Shown here: piece after piece, positions 42,652 to 52,021 of the stretch | How positions within the stretch are numbered: the stretch's first letter is position 1 | How the letters are laid out: each line of letters starts with the position of its first letter | Origin: an uncultured Clostridium sp. | GTDB taxonomy: Bacteria; Bacillota; Clostridia; Clostridiales; Clostridiaceae | NCBI GenBank assembly: GCA_900540255.1 | Contig: UQFE01000009.1 | Coordinates: forward strand, 21,457 to 85,456 | Direction of reading: 5' to 3' | Length of the DNA stretch: 64,000 nucleotides | Made by a program: the position numbers and the translations under genes | The notes under the pieces: generated by a model | What the model was told of the DNA's origin: nothing | Database searches by the model: none | What the model saw: the letters and a program-made list of their open reading frames with translations, nothing else

Positions 42652-42951
42652 ATGACTAAGATAGAAAAAGAAAAACAAACAATTAAATTAATGATAGATA
42701 TATATTGTAAAAAGAAGCATGGAAATAAAAGTGGAGAATTATGTGAAGAATGTGCAGAATTATTAGAATATGCACATAAAAGATTAACTTATTGTAAGTT
42801 TGGGGAAGAAAAATCAACTTGTTCAAGATGTCCAATACATTGTTATAAAAAGGACATGAAGGAAAAGATTAAAGATGTAATGAAGTTTTCTGGGCCAAGA
42901 CTTATTATATATAAGCCATCAGAAGTTATAAGACACGCATTAAATAAATAA
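42652..42951 (+). CDS. YgbA-type (nitrous-oxide-stimulated promoter) family protein
   Basis: 99 residues with a Cys-rich pattern CEECAELLEYAHKRLTYCK, then CSRCPIHCYKKDMKEKIKD and FSGPRLI, matching the YgbA_NO family, whose members respond to nitrosative stress and may bind iron-sulfur or zinc. The start is ATG 42652 behind GGAG. A partial Fur-like sequence, GATAATCGATTAT, precedes it (around 42624-42636). It sits between the ABC exporter and DUF454 genes. Confidence 0.8.
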   Translation: MTKIEKEKQTIKLMIDIYCKKKHGNKSGELCEECAELLEYAHKRLTYCKFGEEKSTCSRCPIHCYKKDMKEKIKDVMKFSGPRLIIYKPSEVIRHALNK

Positions 42952-42996
42952 TAAAATAAATATAAAAAATAAGATAGGATTTAAAGGGGGATAAGC

Positions 42997-43413
42997 ATGA
43001 ATAGAATAAAAAAATACTTATATATAGCTTTAGGATTTATAGCATTGGGGTTAGGTATTATAGGAATAATTTTACCAGTATTACCAACAACACCATTCTT
43101 ATTAGTAACTTCATATTGCTTTGCAAAGGGATCAGATAGATTTCATAATTGGTTTATAAATACAAAGGTTTATAAGAAGCATTTAGAAAGTTTTGTAAAA
43201 GAAAGAGCTATGACATTAAAAGAAAAAGTTGTATTATTAAGCTTTGTAAATTTCATGTTAGCTTTCCCTTTAATTTTAATAGATGTTTTAGCTATGAGAA
43301 TAACTATTATTATATTAATAATAATTAAGTTATATTACTTTACATTTAAAGTTAGAACAATTACTCCAGAGGAAAAGAAAGCTATGGAGGCTGCAAAAAC
43401 AAAAGTAGCTTAA
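42997..43413 (+). CDS. DUF454 (YbaN-like) membrane protein
   Basis: 138 residues with the family start (YIALGFIALGLGIIGIILPV, LPTTPFLLVTSYCFAKGS, NWFINTKVYKKHLESF) and three or four membrane helices. Function unknown; relatives often lie near iron or heme genes, matching this neighbourhood. ATG 42997 follows AAAGGGGG. Confidence 0.82.
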   Translation: MNRIKKYLYIALGFIALGLGIIGIILPVLPTTPFLLVTSYCFAKGSDRFHNWFINTKVYKKHLESFVKERAMTLKEKVVLLSFVNFMLAFPLILIDVLAMRITIIILIIIKLYYFTFKVRTITPEEKKAMEAAKTKVA

Positions 43414-43456
43414 TTAATATTAGTAATTTACAAGAAAAAGGTAGGAATAAGTTGTA

Positions 43457-43777
43457 ATGGAAAGAATAGCATCGATGTTTTTTTGCTTATCATTAGTAAT
43501 TTATCATGTATTAAGATTATTTAAGATTAAAAAAAGTACATGTATAAAAGTACATATAGTTTTAGGGAGCATTTCAATTTTTGCAATGATTTGTGAATTG
43601 GTTTTAAGAATTGGTCAAGAAGGCTTTATGAAATATATAGGATTTAATATTATTATGATTATTATAGGAATAACGGGATTGTTAATGAAAAAAAATTATA
43701 AATTATATAAGAAGATCCATATTATATTTACTGCTTTATTTTTTGTATATTTACCTATAGCTATTAAATTTATGTAA
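43457..43777 (+). CDS. Small four-helix membrane protein, unknown
   Basis: 106 residues with about four membrane segments. Histidines sit at helix edges (LVIYHVLRLF, IKVHIVLGS, YKKIHIIFTAL), reminiscent of b-type heme proteins, but no known family is assigned. ATG 43457 follows AGGTAGG. Probably co-transcribed with the DUF454 gene. Confidence 0.6.
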   Translation: MERIASMFFCLSLVIYHVLRLFKIKKSTCIKVHIVLGSISIFAMICELVLRIGQEGFMKYIGFNIIMIIIGITGLLMKKNYKLYKKIHIIFTALFFVYLPIAIKFM

Positions 43778-43801
43778 TAAAAACAAATTAAAATTTTAAT
43801 T

Positions 43802-43836
43802 TAGGCCTTGCTAATTAGTAAGGTCTATTTTTTTAT
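43802..43836 (+). terminator. Terminator after the DUF454 operon
   Basis: TAG-CCTT and AAGG-CTA arms with inner CTAATTAG and a seven-T run. Confidence 0.7.
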
Positions 43837-43993
43837 TATAACATCATTTCAATATAAGCTATAAAAAATTAATTTTTAATATTCTTTTAAAATATAGATA
43901 TAGTATTTATATAAATTTTTTAATGTTAGAAAAAATAATTGTGATTTATATAATATAAAGGTGGGAATGATTACTTAATGAGGTGTTGCTAAA

Positions 43994-45703
43994 TTGAGTA
44001 ATTATTTAATAGGTATAAAAAACAAAGAGTTTAATAATCATCTTATATATATTTTTATTGTATTTATGTTATCATCTTTTTGTTACGAAGTTTACAGTAA
44101 AAATGAAATATTAAGTATATTTTATATTTTAAGTTTTTTTATATTTATATTTTATTTTAAAGGTATATTTATATCTATAATATTATTTTTATTTTTTATT
44201 TCAGCGTTAAATAATAATATATTATTTTATTGTTATCAGCCTAAAAATATTGAATATATTAGAGTAACTGAAGTAAATAATTATTATGGAAAAGGAAAGA
44301 TTAATGGACGAATAGTTAACTTATCAAATCTTAATTCAAAGGTATCAATTGGAGATAAGCTTATTGTAAAAGGAGAATTTAATAAGAATTTAAATTTAAC
44401 TAAGGGTATAATTGGGGATTATAAAATAATTGAATATGAGGAATTTAAAAATGATATTATATCTAAAATTTATAAAAGAAGAATAAAGTTATTTAAGAAA
44501 ATAAGTCAAAAGCTAGGAACTAAAAAGGCTGCATTAATTTCTTCAGTAGCATTTGGATATAAAAGTGAATTGGATCAAGATTATAAAAGTTTAATGAAAA
44601 ACTTAGGAATATCTCATATTATTTCAATTTCAGGTATGCATTTAGCTTTAGTTTATAGCATTTTAAGAAAAGTATTTGGAGTTAAATTAAGTTTAATTAT
44701 AGCATTTATTTATGTTTTGTTTACAGGGGCACCAGCATCTGCTATAAGAGCTTATATAATGATTTTAATATTAAACCTTGGAATAGTATTTAAACGTAAT
44801 TATAGCTCGTTAGCAGCAATATCGTTGGCTGGGATAATATTATTACTTATAAAGCCTTATGAAATTTATGATTTAGGTTTTATATTTTCGTTTTTAGCTA
44901 CTTTAGGGATTATATTATTTAATAAAAAATTAAATAAAATGTTATATAAATTACCTAATTCACTTAGAAATACTGTTGCAATTTCTATTAGTGCTCAAAT
45001 TTTTACTTTTCCAATAATTTTATTATATTTTAATGAAATATCTTTAAATTTTTTAATAGGAAATATAATTGTAATTCCTTTCATAAATATTTTAGTTATA
45101 ATGGGAAATTTTCTTATATTTTTAAAACCTATAAAAGTAATTTTTAATTTTTGTTTATATATTTGTCACTATATAATTAAGTATATTGATATTATTATGT
45201 ATAAATTAGATGAAATCTCTTTTGAATTAGTATATTTTCATTATAGTATAGCTTATTTTTATATAGGGTTATTAATAGCATATTATTTTTATAAAAGAGG
45301 ATTTAAGGTTTTTATATATTATCCTTTAGTTATATTCATATATGTAAGCTTATTGATATATAGCCCAATACCTAAAATAAGATATTATTATGATGGGGCA
45401 CTTTTAATAAGTTATAAGGGAGAAAATATAATTGTTCAAACTAGTGAAAAAGTAAATGAAGAAAAATTAAAAAAAATAACAATTTCAAATAAAATAGTAA
45501 AAGATTTAAATAAAATTAATATAGGAAATAAAATAATGCTATATAAGGAAAAGGATAATTATATTTTGAAAACGGATAAAGAGAAGTATGTATTGTTTGT
45601 AAATTACGAAAAAATAAATTTTGATTATGATATAATAAATTTTAGAAAAGGTGACATAAATGAAATAAATATATTTAATGGTAAGGTAATAGAGAAAAAC
45701 TAA
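43994..45703 (+). CDS. comEC: ComEC/Rec2-family DNA uptake protein without the MBL domain
   Basis: 569 residues. A DUF4131-like N-terminal part with a short OB-like segment (INGRIVNLSNLNSKVSIGDK), then the Competence domain: ALISSVAFGYKSELDQDYKS, LGISHIISISGMHLALVYSI, GAPASAIRAYIMILILNLGI. The C-terminal 100 residues contain no HxHxDH, so the metallo-beta-lactamase nuclease of full ComEC is missing; clostridial proteins often lack it. The start is TTG 43994 behind AGGTG. Likely the channel for ssDNA entry; competence in this organism is unproven. Confidence 0.85.
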   Translation: MSNYLIGIKNKEFNNHLIYIFIVFMLSSFCYEVYSKNEILSIFYILSFFIFIFYFKGIFISIILFLFFISALNNNILFYCYQPKNIEYIRVTEVNNYYGKGKINGRIVNLSNLNSKVSIGDKLIVKGEFNKNLNLTKGIIGDYKIIEYEEFKNDIISKIYKRRIKLFKKISQKLGTKKAALISSVAFGYKSELDQDYKSLMKNLGISHIISISGMHLALVYSILRKVFGVKLSLIIAFIYVLFTGAPASAIRAYIMILILNLGIVFKRNYSSLAAISLAGIILLLIKPYEIYDLGFIFSFLATLGIILFNKKLNKMLYKLPNSLRNTVAISISAQIFTFPIILLYFNEISLNFLIGNIIVIPFINILVIMGNFLIFLKPIKVIFNFCLYICHYIIKYIDIIMYKLDEISFELVYFHYSIAYFYIGLLIAYYFYKRGFKVFIYYPLVIFIYVSLLIYSPIPKIRYYYDGALLISYKGENIIVQTSEKVNEEKLKKITISNKIVKDLNKINIGNKIMLYKEKDNYILKTDKEKYVLFVNYEKINFDYDIINFRKGDINEINIFNGKVIEKN

Positions 45704-45748
45704 AATAGTATTGTTATTTTAAATAAAAGTTAGGAGAGAAAAATAAAA

Positions 45749-46780
45749 TTGATTACTATAGATGTGTTAGAATCGGAAATTAAAAAAAATAGTATAGCTA
45801 ATGGATATGTTTTTTGTGGTTTAGATGAAGAATTAATTAAATCAAGTATTGACCCCATAATAAAAAAAGTATTAGATAAGGATTTTTTAGATTTAAATTT
45901 TATAAAAATAGATGGATTAACATCTACTTTTGATGAAATAGAAAATGCTTGTGAAACTTTACCGTTTTTTGGAGATAAAAAGGTTGTATTAGTATATAGA
46001 GCTAATTTTTTAAAGGATAAGCCAGATAAAGAAGGAGCAAAAACATATACTGAAATATTAAAATACATAAAGGATTTACCTCAGCATACAATACTTATTA
46101 TGTATTATTTATTTAATGATAAAAGAGATACTCCTAAAAAAAATAAAAAATTATCAACGTTAGATAAATATGTTAGAGTAGTTCATTGTGATAAGTTAAA
46201 AAAAGATAAGTATTATAAAAAAATTGAAGATATATTTAAGGAAAATGGAAGAACTATTGGAAAAGTTCAATTAAAATATTTTGCTGATAAAGTTCAAAAT
46301 AATTTTGATATTATAAAAAGAGAAATAGATAAATTGGATTGTTATGCATTAGGAAGAGAGCTTACAAAAGAAGATATAGATAAATTAATACCTAATAAAA
46401 GTGAAGATGATATTTTTGATTTGGTAGAATATATCTCATTGAGAAAAGTTGAAAAGGCAATAGATTTATTAGATGAATTATTATTTAAAGCAGATCAGCA
46501 TATGCTTATTATTTCATCAATAGGAAATCATTTCAAGAGATTATATGAAATAAAAGCATATTTACTAAAAGGTAAGAAGCTAGAATTCTTTATTTCTAAA
46601 TATAGATTACCTCAGTTTGTTTGTGAAAAATTAATGAATCAAGCATCAAAATTTAGCTTAAAGCAATTAAATCAATTAATTAAAGTATGTGTTAATACGG
46701 AAATAAAATTAAAATCGTCCACAACAGATAAGCAAATGGAAATGGAACTTATGTTATTTAAGACATTTATGATTAAATAA
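45749..46780 (+). CDS. holA: DNA polymerase III subunit delta
   Basis: 343 residues; the clamp-loader subunit that opens the beta clamp. N-terminal AAA-like domain (SIANGYVFCGLDEELIKSSI), ETLPFFGDKKVVLVYRANFL and C-terminal helical domain with HMLIISSIGNHFKRLYEIK fit HolA. The start is TTG 45749 behind TAGGAGAG. It follows comEC closely, the common Firmicute order comEC-holA-rpsT, with rpsT in the opposite orientation as usual. Confidence 0.93.
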   Translation: MITIDVLESEIKKNSIANGYVFCGLDEELIKSSIDPIIKKVLDKDFLDLNFIKIDGLTSTFDEIENACETLPFFGDKKVVLVYRANFLKDKPDKEGAKTYTEILKYIKDLPQHTILIMYYLFNDKRDTPKKNKKLSTLDKYVRVVHCDKLKKDKYYKKIEDIFKENGRTIGKVQLKYFADKVQNNFDIIKREIDKLDCYALGRELTKEDIDKLIPNKSEDDIFDLVEYISLRKVEKAIDLLDELLFKADQHMLIISSIGNHFKRLYEIKAYLLKGKKLEFFISKYRLPQFVCEKLMNQASKFSLKQLNQLIKVCVNTEIKLKSSTTDKQMEMELMLFKTFMIK

Positions 46781-46815
46781 AATTAAAATTACATAATAAA
46801 AAAATGTAAAATAAT

Positions 46816-46836
46816 AGCCGGTAATAATCACCGGCT
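46816..46836. terminator. Bidirectional terminator between holA and rpsT
   Basis: AGCCGGT (46816-46822) pairs with ACCGGCT (46830-46836), with T/A-rich flanks on both sides. Confidence 0.75.
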
Positions 46837-46845
46837 TCTTATTTA

Positions 46846-47109
46846 TTACGCCATAGCGTTTAATTTTGCAGCTAATCTTGATTTCTTTCTAGCAGCCATG
46901 TTCTTGTGAACAGTACCTTTTTGAGCAGCCATGTCTAAAGACTTAGCAGCTTTAACAAATAAAGCTTTAGCTTCTTCAACGTTATTAGCAGCAACAGCAG
47001 ATTCAAACTTCTTTATAGCAGTTTTTAATGCTGATTTAACCATTTTGTTTTGTAAAGTTTTCTTTTCAGTAACTTTAATTCTTTTCTTTGCTGATTTAAT
47101 GTTTGCCAT
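46846..47109 (-). CDS. rpsT: 30S ribosomal protein S20
   Basis: 87 residues, Lys/Ala-rich helical protein ([40 protein letters not shown]) binding 16S rRNA. ATG 47109 follows AAGGGGGTG. The promoter is TTGAAC-17-TATAAT on the minus strand. Its transcript has an 80-nt leader, which may allow autogenous control. Confidence 0.97.
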   Translation of the reverse strand: MANIKSAKKRIKVTEKKTLQNKMVKSALKTAIKKFESAVAANNVEEAKALFVKAAKSLDMAAQKGTVHKNMAARKKSRLAAKLNAMA

Positions 47110-47189
47110 TCAATTCACCCCCTTGATATTTTATAGGGCCTCTGCAGTTTTGGGGAAATCTGCGTACGAGTTTATTTTCAACAAATCAT

Positions 47190-47218
47190 ATTATAACACT
47201 TAAAGTTTTTAAGTTCAA
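47190..47218 (-). promoter_or_regulatory. rpsT promoter
   Basis: Minus strand TTGAAC (47213-47218 on plus), 17-bp spacer, TATAAT (47190-47195 on plus). Confidence 0.8.
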
Positions 47219-47248
47219 GTATGAAATTAAAACTTATTTGGGAAAATA
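47219..47248 (+). promoter_or_regulatory. Likely sigma-F/sigma-G promoter of gpr
   Basis: GTATG (47219-47223), spacer, GGGAAAATA (47240-47248), close to the forespore consensus GYATA with GGNNANANT. Confidence 0.5.
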
Positions 47249-47282
47249 AATTTGATAGTTAAGAAATTTTAGGAGGAACGTT

Positions 47283-48257
47283 ATGATAAGTGTAAGAACA
47301 GACCTTGCAATTGAAGCAAAGCAAGCATATACAGAGGAAAATAAAAGAGAATTAGATGGAGTAAAAGTAGATGAGGAAATGGAAGGAGAAATTAAAATTA
47401 CTACTGTTACTATTGAAAGTGATGAAGCTGGAAGAGAGTTAGGTAAGCCAAAAGGTCATTATATAACAATAGATTTTCCAGAGTTTACACCTTATGATGG
47501 CGAATCTATGGATGATTTGTCATTAATTGTAGGTAAAGTAATGAAGAGACTTGTAGATATTTCTGAAGAAAAATTAGTATTAGTAGTTGGATTAGGAAAT
47601 TGGAATGTTACACCAGATTCTCTTGGACCAAAAGTTGTAGAAAGAACAATGATAACAAGACATTTAAAGCAAGTTATGCCAGATGCTATTGATGATTCAG
47701 TAAGACCAGTATGTGCAATTGCACCTGGAGTACTTGGTATAACTGGAATTGAAACTGGAGAAGTAATTAAAGCTTTAGTTGAAAAAATAAAACCTGATTT
47801 AGTAATTTGTGTGGACGCATTGGGCTCAAGAAGGTTAGAAAGAGTAAATAGAACAATACAAATAGGTGATACAGGAATTTCACCAGGGGCTGGAGTTGGA
47901 AATCATAGAATGCAAATTAATGAAAAAAGTTTAGGTATTAAAGTTTTAGCTGTGGGAGTTCCTACAGTAGTTGATGCTGCAACTATAGCAAATGATACTA
48001 TGGATTTGTTGTTAGATGACTTAATAAGCAAAGCTAAAAATGGAAAAGAATTTTATAATATGCTTAAGAGTGTGGATAGAAATGAAAAAAATATGCTTAT
48101 AAGAGAAATATTAAATCCAACATTTGGAGATTTAATGGTTACACCAAAAGATGTAGATACAATTATAGAATCTTTATCAAAAATAATAGCCAATGGAATA
48201 AATATTGCAGTTCAACCTAATATGAATATGGAAGAAATAAATAAGTTTATGAATTAA
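47283..48257 (+). CDS. gpr: Germination protease GPR
   Basis: Endopeptidase that degrades small acid-soluble spore proteins on germination. 324 residues; begins with a short propeptide rich in acidic residues (ISVRTDLAIEAKQAYTEENK), then VVGLGNWNVTPDSLGPKVVE, ICVDALGSRRLERVNRTIQI, and GAGVGNHRMQIN, all GPR hallmarks. ATG 47283 follows AGGAGG. Made in the forespore as a zymogen; the neighbouring spoIIP is often in the same operon. Confidence 0.96.
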   Translation: MISVRTDLAIEAKQAYTEENKRELDGVKVDEEMEGEIKITTVTIESDEAGRELGKPKGHYITIDFPEFTPYDGESMDDLSLIVGKVMKRLVDISEEKLVLVVGLGNWNVTPDSLGPKVVERTMITRHLKQVMPDAIDDSVRPVCAIAPGVLGITGIETGEVIKALVEKIKPDLVICVDALGSRRLERVNRTIQIGDTGISPGAGVGNHRMQINEKSLGIKVLAVGVPTVVDAATIANDTMDLLLDDLISKAKNGKEFYNMLKSVDRNEKNMLIREILNPTFGDLMVTPKDVDTIIESLSKIIANGINIAVQPNMNMEEINKFMN

Positions 48258-48310
48258 CTATAAACTAAATTCCTTTTGCTTCATTATAAAATTTGTTAAT
48301 AATTATGTAA

Positions 48311-48344
48311 AACCTCCCATATATATATTAAGAGTGAGGAGGTT
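48311..48344 (+). promoter_or_regulatory. Hairpin masking the spoIIP ribosome binding site
   Basis: AACCTCC (48311-48317) is complementary to GGAGGTT (48338-48344), the Shine-Dalgarno of spoIIP, nine bases before ATG 48353. Confidence 0.5.
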
Positions 48345-48352
48345 ATAGGGGA

Positions 48353-49453
48353 ATGCAGTGGGTTAATAGAAGTAATAAAAAAATTAAAAAAAATAAAAGC
48401 ATTAGTATGGGATATATAATATTGTTGTTTATTATAGTAATATTTGTTGTAAGGGCAGTTAAGGTTATTAATAATTATAGAGAACGTGGTGGATTGGCAT
48501 ATGTGCAGCTACTTAATTATTCAATGCCAGTAGTAGAAAACCAGATATATGATAGTACAGCATATAGAGAAAATAAAGTTAGTGTAAAAAGAGTTATGAT
48601 AGAAGCATTAGGACTTAATAATATATCAACTTATGGAATAGTAGGAAATGAGGTTTCTTTTTTTTATAAAATTGCAAATTATAGTAATGATGCAGGTGCT
48701 AAACAAAAATCTACTTTTAATTTTTTTGAGCCATATGTTATGAAAGAAGATAGTATTGCTAGAATTACAGAAGAAGAGCAAGCGGAATTAAATGCACCAA
48801 GTGAAGCATATGATTCTTCGTTAAAAAAAACATTAAACTCATCAAATGTTGAAGTATTAATTTACCACACTCATAGTCATGAAGGTTATGCTGAATCAGG
48901 ATCAGATACAGAGCAAGAAGATTTTAGTGTAGTTGGAGTAGGAGATGTATTAGCACAAGAACTTCAAGATGGTTATGGTATTTCTGTTATCCATGATAAG
49001 ACAATACATGATACAAGTCCATACAATCAATCTTATTACAGATCAGGACCTACAGTTGAAAGTTATTTAAATCAATTTCCTAATTTAAAATTAATTATAG
49101 ATTTGCATAGGGATAGTGGACCAAGTAAAGATAAAACAACAGTAGAAATAAATGGTCAAAGTTTAGCTAGAGTAATGTTTGTGACATCTAAGGCATCACC
49201 GTATTATAGTGAAATGATGACTACTGTAAACTCAATGATTAATACAGCTAAAAATTTATTTCCTGGTTTATTGGCTGATGGAAATAGTGGAGAAGGGCTT
49301 TATGAATATAATCATGGGTCTAATAACTTTAATCAAGATTTAAGCCCAGCTTGTATATTAACAGAGTTTGGAACTGAATTAAATACAGCACAAGAAGCTA
49401 AATTGAGCGCTAAATATTTAGCAAGGCTTATTGCAGAAACATTAAATAAATAA
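48353..49453 (+). CDS. spoIIP: Stage II sporulation protein P
   Basis: Peptidoglycan hydrolase of the DMP complex that drives engulfment. 366 residues: an N-terminal signal anchor (ISMGYIILLFIIVIFVVRAV), a linker, and the amidase/endopeptidase domain with VEVLIYHTHSHEGY, LIIDLHRDSG and CILTEFGTELNTAQEA, providing the zinc/catalytic His and Glu residues. ATG 48353. 95 bases after gpr, without a terminator between. Confidence 0.94.
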   Translation: MQWVNRSNKKIKKNKSISMGYIILLFIIVIFVVRAVKVINNYRERGGLAYVQLLNYSMPVVENQIYDSTAYRENKVSVKRVMIEALGLNNISTYGIVGNEVSFFYKIANYSNDAGAKQKSTFNFFEPYVMKEDSIARITEEEQAELNAPSEAYDSSLKKTLNSSNVEVLIYHTHSHEGYAESGSDTEQEDFSVVGVGDVLAQELQDGYGISVIHDKTIHDTSPYNQSYYRSGPTVESYLNQFPNLKLIIDLHRDSGPSKDKTTVEINGQSLARVMFVTSKASPYYSEMMTTVNSMINTAKNLFPGLLADGNSGEGLYEYNHGSNNFNQDLSPACILTEFGTELNTAQEAKLSAKYLARLIAETLNK

Positions 49454-49479
49454 AAGATGAATAAAAATATATAAAAATG

Positions 49480-49517
49480 AGCATCCTTATAGCTAAGTAC
49501 TAGGGGGTGCTTTTTTT
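49480..49517 (+). terminator. Terminator whose right arm is the next gene's ribosome binding site
   Basis: AGCATCC (49480-49486) pairs with GGGTGCT (49505-49511), one G-U, then a seven-T run that ends directly at ATG 49518. AGGGGGTG serves as the Shine-Dalgarno of the following gene. Confidence 0.65.
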
Positions 49518-49958
49518 ATGGTAAAGTTAATAAAAATATATTTTATACCATTAATTTCAATAATTTTATTAATAATAGGATTTGTTGAGGTAAATATTAT
49601 AAATACAGAATCGTTATCACCATTAGGAACAACAGAAGATAACTTTAAAGTTGTAAGTGATGAATTTGGTGAAGACTTTCAAGAATTTATAATGGATAAA
49701 AGTCCTATTAAAATTTATGTTGGAGAAAAAAATGATGGAATGGCAACAGTTAAGTTTTATAATAAGTATATTAATTTAACTAATAATAATTTTATTATGA
49801 ATTTTATTAAGAATTTAGCAACATATACTAATAAAGCTTATATAAATATAAGGGATAAAATAAGTGGAATTACAAAAAATAATAAAGAAAATAGTAATTA
49901 TAAAGAAAGTGATTTTGACAAAAATATAAATGAATTTATAAAAAACAACAGTAAATAG
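49518..49958 (+). CDS. Membrane-anchored protein, unknown
   Basis: 146 residues. Residues 5-28 form one membrane segment (IYFIPLISIILLIIGFVEV), the rest is outside and Asn/Lys-rich, with a charged C-terminal tail. No family recognised. Start ATG 49518. Its expression depends on escape from the hairpin above; position after spoIIP hints at sporulation, but no motif supports that. Confidence 0.55.
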   Translation: MVKLIKIYFIPLISIILLIIGFVEVNIINTESLSPLGTTEDNFKVVSDEFGEDFQEFIMDKSPIKIYVGEKNDGMATVKFYNKYINLTNNNFIMNFIKNLATYTNKAYINIRDKISGITKNNKENSNYKESDFDKNINEFIKNNSK

Positions 49959-49998
49959 TAATATATTTAAGTTAATATAATTATAAGTGCTAATATTC

Positions 49999-50029
49999 TT
50001 GACACTTACTCTATACTCTATGTTATAAT
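49999..50029 (+). promoter_or_regulatory. Probable lepA promoter
   Basis: TTGACA (49999-50004) and TATAAT (50024-50029), separated by 19 bp, longer than ideal. Confidence 0.5.
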
Positions 50030-50092
50030 TTAGCTTGATTTAACAATATGGGGGTGAAGAAGCTGCTTAATATTTTATAGCAGTTAAGATAT

Positions 50093-51898
50093 ATGCAAAG
50101 TAATAGACAATCAAAGATTAGAAACTTTTCAATAGTAGCACATATAGATCATGGTAAGTCAACCCTAGCGGACAGATTATTAGAAATTACAGGGACTCTT
50201 ACTAAAAGAGAAATGGAAGAACAAGTTCTTGATAATATGGAAATTGAAAGAGAAAGAGGGATTACAATAAAATCTCAAGCAGCAAGACTTGTTTATAGAC
50301 GTGAAGATGGTGAAGAGTATATATTAAATTTAATTGATACTCCAGGGCACGTAGACTTCACATATGAGGTTTCAAGAAGTTTAGCAGCTTGTGAGGGGGC
50401 ACTTCTTGTAGTTGATGCAACACAAGGTATTGAAGCTCAAACTTTAGCAAATTGTTATCTTGCATTAGATAATGATTTAGAAATTGCACCTATTATTAAT
50501 AAGATAGATTTACCATCTGCTAGACCAGATGAAGTAAAAGAAGAAATTGAAGATGTTATTGGTATTGAAGCAGAAGATGCACCAATGATTTCTGCAAAAA
50601 CAGGTTTAAATGTTGAAGATGTACTTGAAACTATAATTGAAAAGATACCTGCACCAAATGGAGATGAAGAAGCTCCACTTAAAGCTTTAATATTTGACTC
50701 ATATTATGACAGTTATAAGGGTGTTGTATGTTATGTAAGAATATTAGATGGTAAAGTTAAAGCAGGAACTAAAATAAAGCTTATGAATACAAATAAGGTT
50801 TATGATGTAGTTGAAGTAGGGGTGTTTACTCCAAAACTATTCTCAACAGCTGAACTTATGGCTGGGGATGTTGGATATATAACAGCATCTATAAAAAATG
50901 TTGCTGATGCTAGAGTTGGGGATACTATTACAGAATCAGAAAGACCAACAGAACATGCATTACCAGGATATAAAAAAGCAGTACCAATGGTTTATTCAGG
51001 TATTTATCCAGTTGATGGAGCTAAGTATGATGAATTAAGAGAAGCATTAGAAAAATTACAAATAAATGATGCTGCATTAGATTTTGAACCAGAAACATCT
51101 ATTGCATTAGGATTTGGGTTTAGATGTGGATTCCTTGGATTACTTCATATGGAAATAATTCAAGAAAGAATAGAAAGAGAATTTAACTTAGATATTATAA
51201 CAACAGCTCCATCTGTTATATATAAAGTTACTAAAACAAATGGTGAAACTATAGATTTAACAAATCCAACTAATTTACCAGAACCAACAGAAATAGATTC
51301 TATGGAAGAGCCAATTGTTAAGGCATCTGTAATTGCACCAACTGAATATGTTGGAGCTATAATGGACTTATGTCAAGAAAGAAGAGGAGTTTATATAGAT
51401 ATGCAATACTTAGAAGAAACAAGAGTATGCATAAACTATGATATTCCATTAAATGAAATTGTTTATGACTTCTTTGATACTTTAAAATCAAGAACAAGAG
51501 GTTATGCTTCATTTGATTATGAATTTAAAGGATATACTAAAACAGAGCTTGTTAAGCTTGATATACTTTTAAATGGAGATGTAGTTGATGCTTTATCAAT
51601 GATTGTTCCAAAGGAAAGAGCATACCATAAGGGAAGAGGAATTGCAGAAAAACTTAAGGAAATTATTCCAAGACAAATGTTTGAAGTTCCAATTCAAGCT
51701 GCAGTAGGATCTAAGGTTATAGCTAGGGAAACTGTTAAAGCTATGAGAAAAGACGTACTTGCTAAATGTTATGGTGGAGATATTTCAAGAAAGAAGAAAC
51801 TTCTTGAAAAGCAAAAAGAAGGTAAAAAGAGAATGAGACAAGTGGGATCTGTAGAGGTACCACAAGAAGCATTTATGGCTGTTCTTAAAGTTGATTAA
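50093..51898 (+). CDS. lepA: Elongation factor 4 (LepA)
   Basis: Ribosomal GTPase that back-translocates or remodels stalled ribosomes. 601 residues; G motifs [29 protein letters not shown]; the LepA-specific C-terminal domain with [20 protein letters not shown]. Start ATG 50093; the Shine-Dalgarno is weak. Order lepA-hemW-hrcA is typical in Firmicutes. Confidence 0.97.
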   Translation: MQSNRQSKIRNFSIVAHIDHGKSTLADRLLEITGTLTKREMEEQVLDNMEIERERGITIKSQAARLVYRREDGEEYILNLIDTPGHVDFTYEVSRSLAACEGALLVVDATQGIEAQTLANCYLALDNDLEIAPIINKIDLPSARPDEVKEEIEDVIGIEAEDAPMISAKTGLNVEDVLETIIEKIPAPNGDEEAPLKALIFDSYYDSYKGVVCYVRILDGKVKAGTKIKLMNTNKVYDVVEVGVFTPKLFSTAELMAGDVGYITASIKNVADARVGDTITESERPTEHALPGYKKAVPMVYSGIYPVDGAKYDELREALEKLQINDAALDFEPETSIALGFGFRCGFLGLLHMEIIQERIEREFNLDIITTAPSVIYKVTKTNGETIDLTNPTNLPEPTEIDSMEEPIVKASVIAPTEYVGAIMDLCQERRGVYIDMQYLEETRVCINYDIPLNEIVYDFFDTLKSRTRGYASFDYEFKGYTKTELVKLDILLNGDVVDALSMIVPKERAYHKGRGIAEKLKEIIPRQMFEVPIQAAVGSKVIARETVKAMRKDVLAKCYGGDISRKKKLLEKQKEGKKRMRQVGSVEVPQEAFMAVLKVD

Positions 51899-51903
51899 TA
51901 TTA

Positions 51904-51931
51904 GGATGCTACATTTTGTAGCATCTTTTTT
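51904..51931 (+). terminator. Terminator after lepA
   Basis: GATGCTACA and TGTAGCATC arms around TTT, followed by a seven-T run. Confidence 0.85.
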
Positions 51932-52021
51932 TCATAGATAAAAAATATAATAAATTTTACAAATTATTTATTGGATAGTTAAGCTGATAAATAAGTAATA
52001 TTGAAAATAGGAGTAAAGTTA

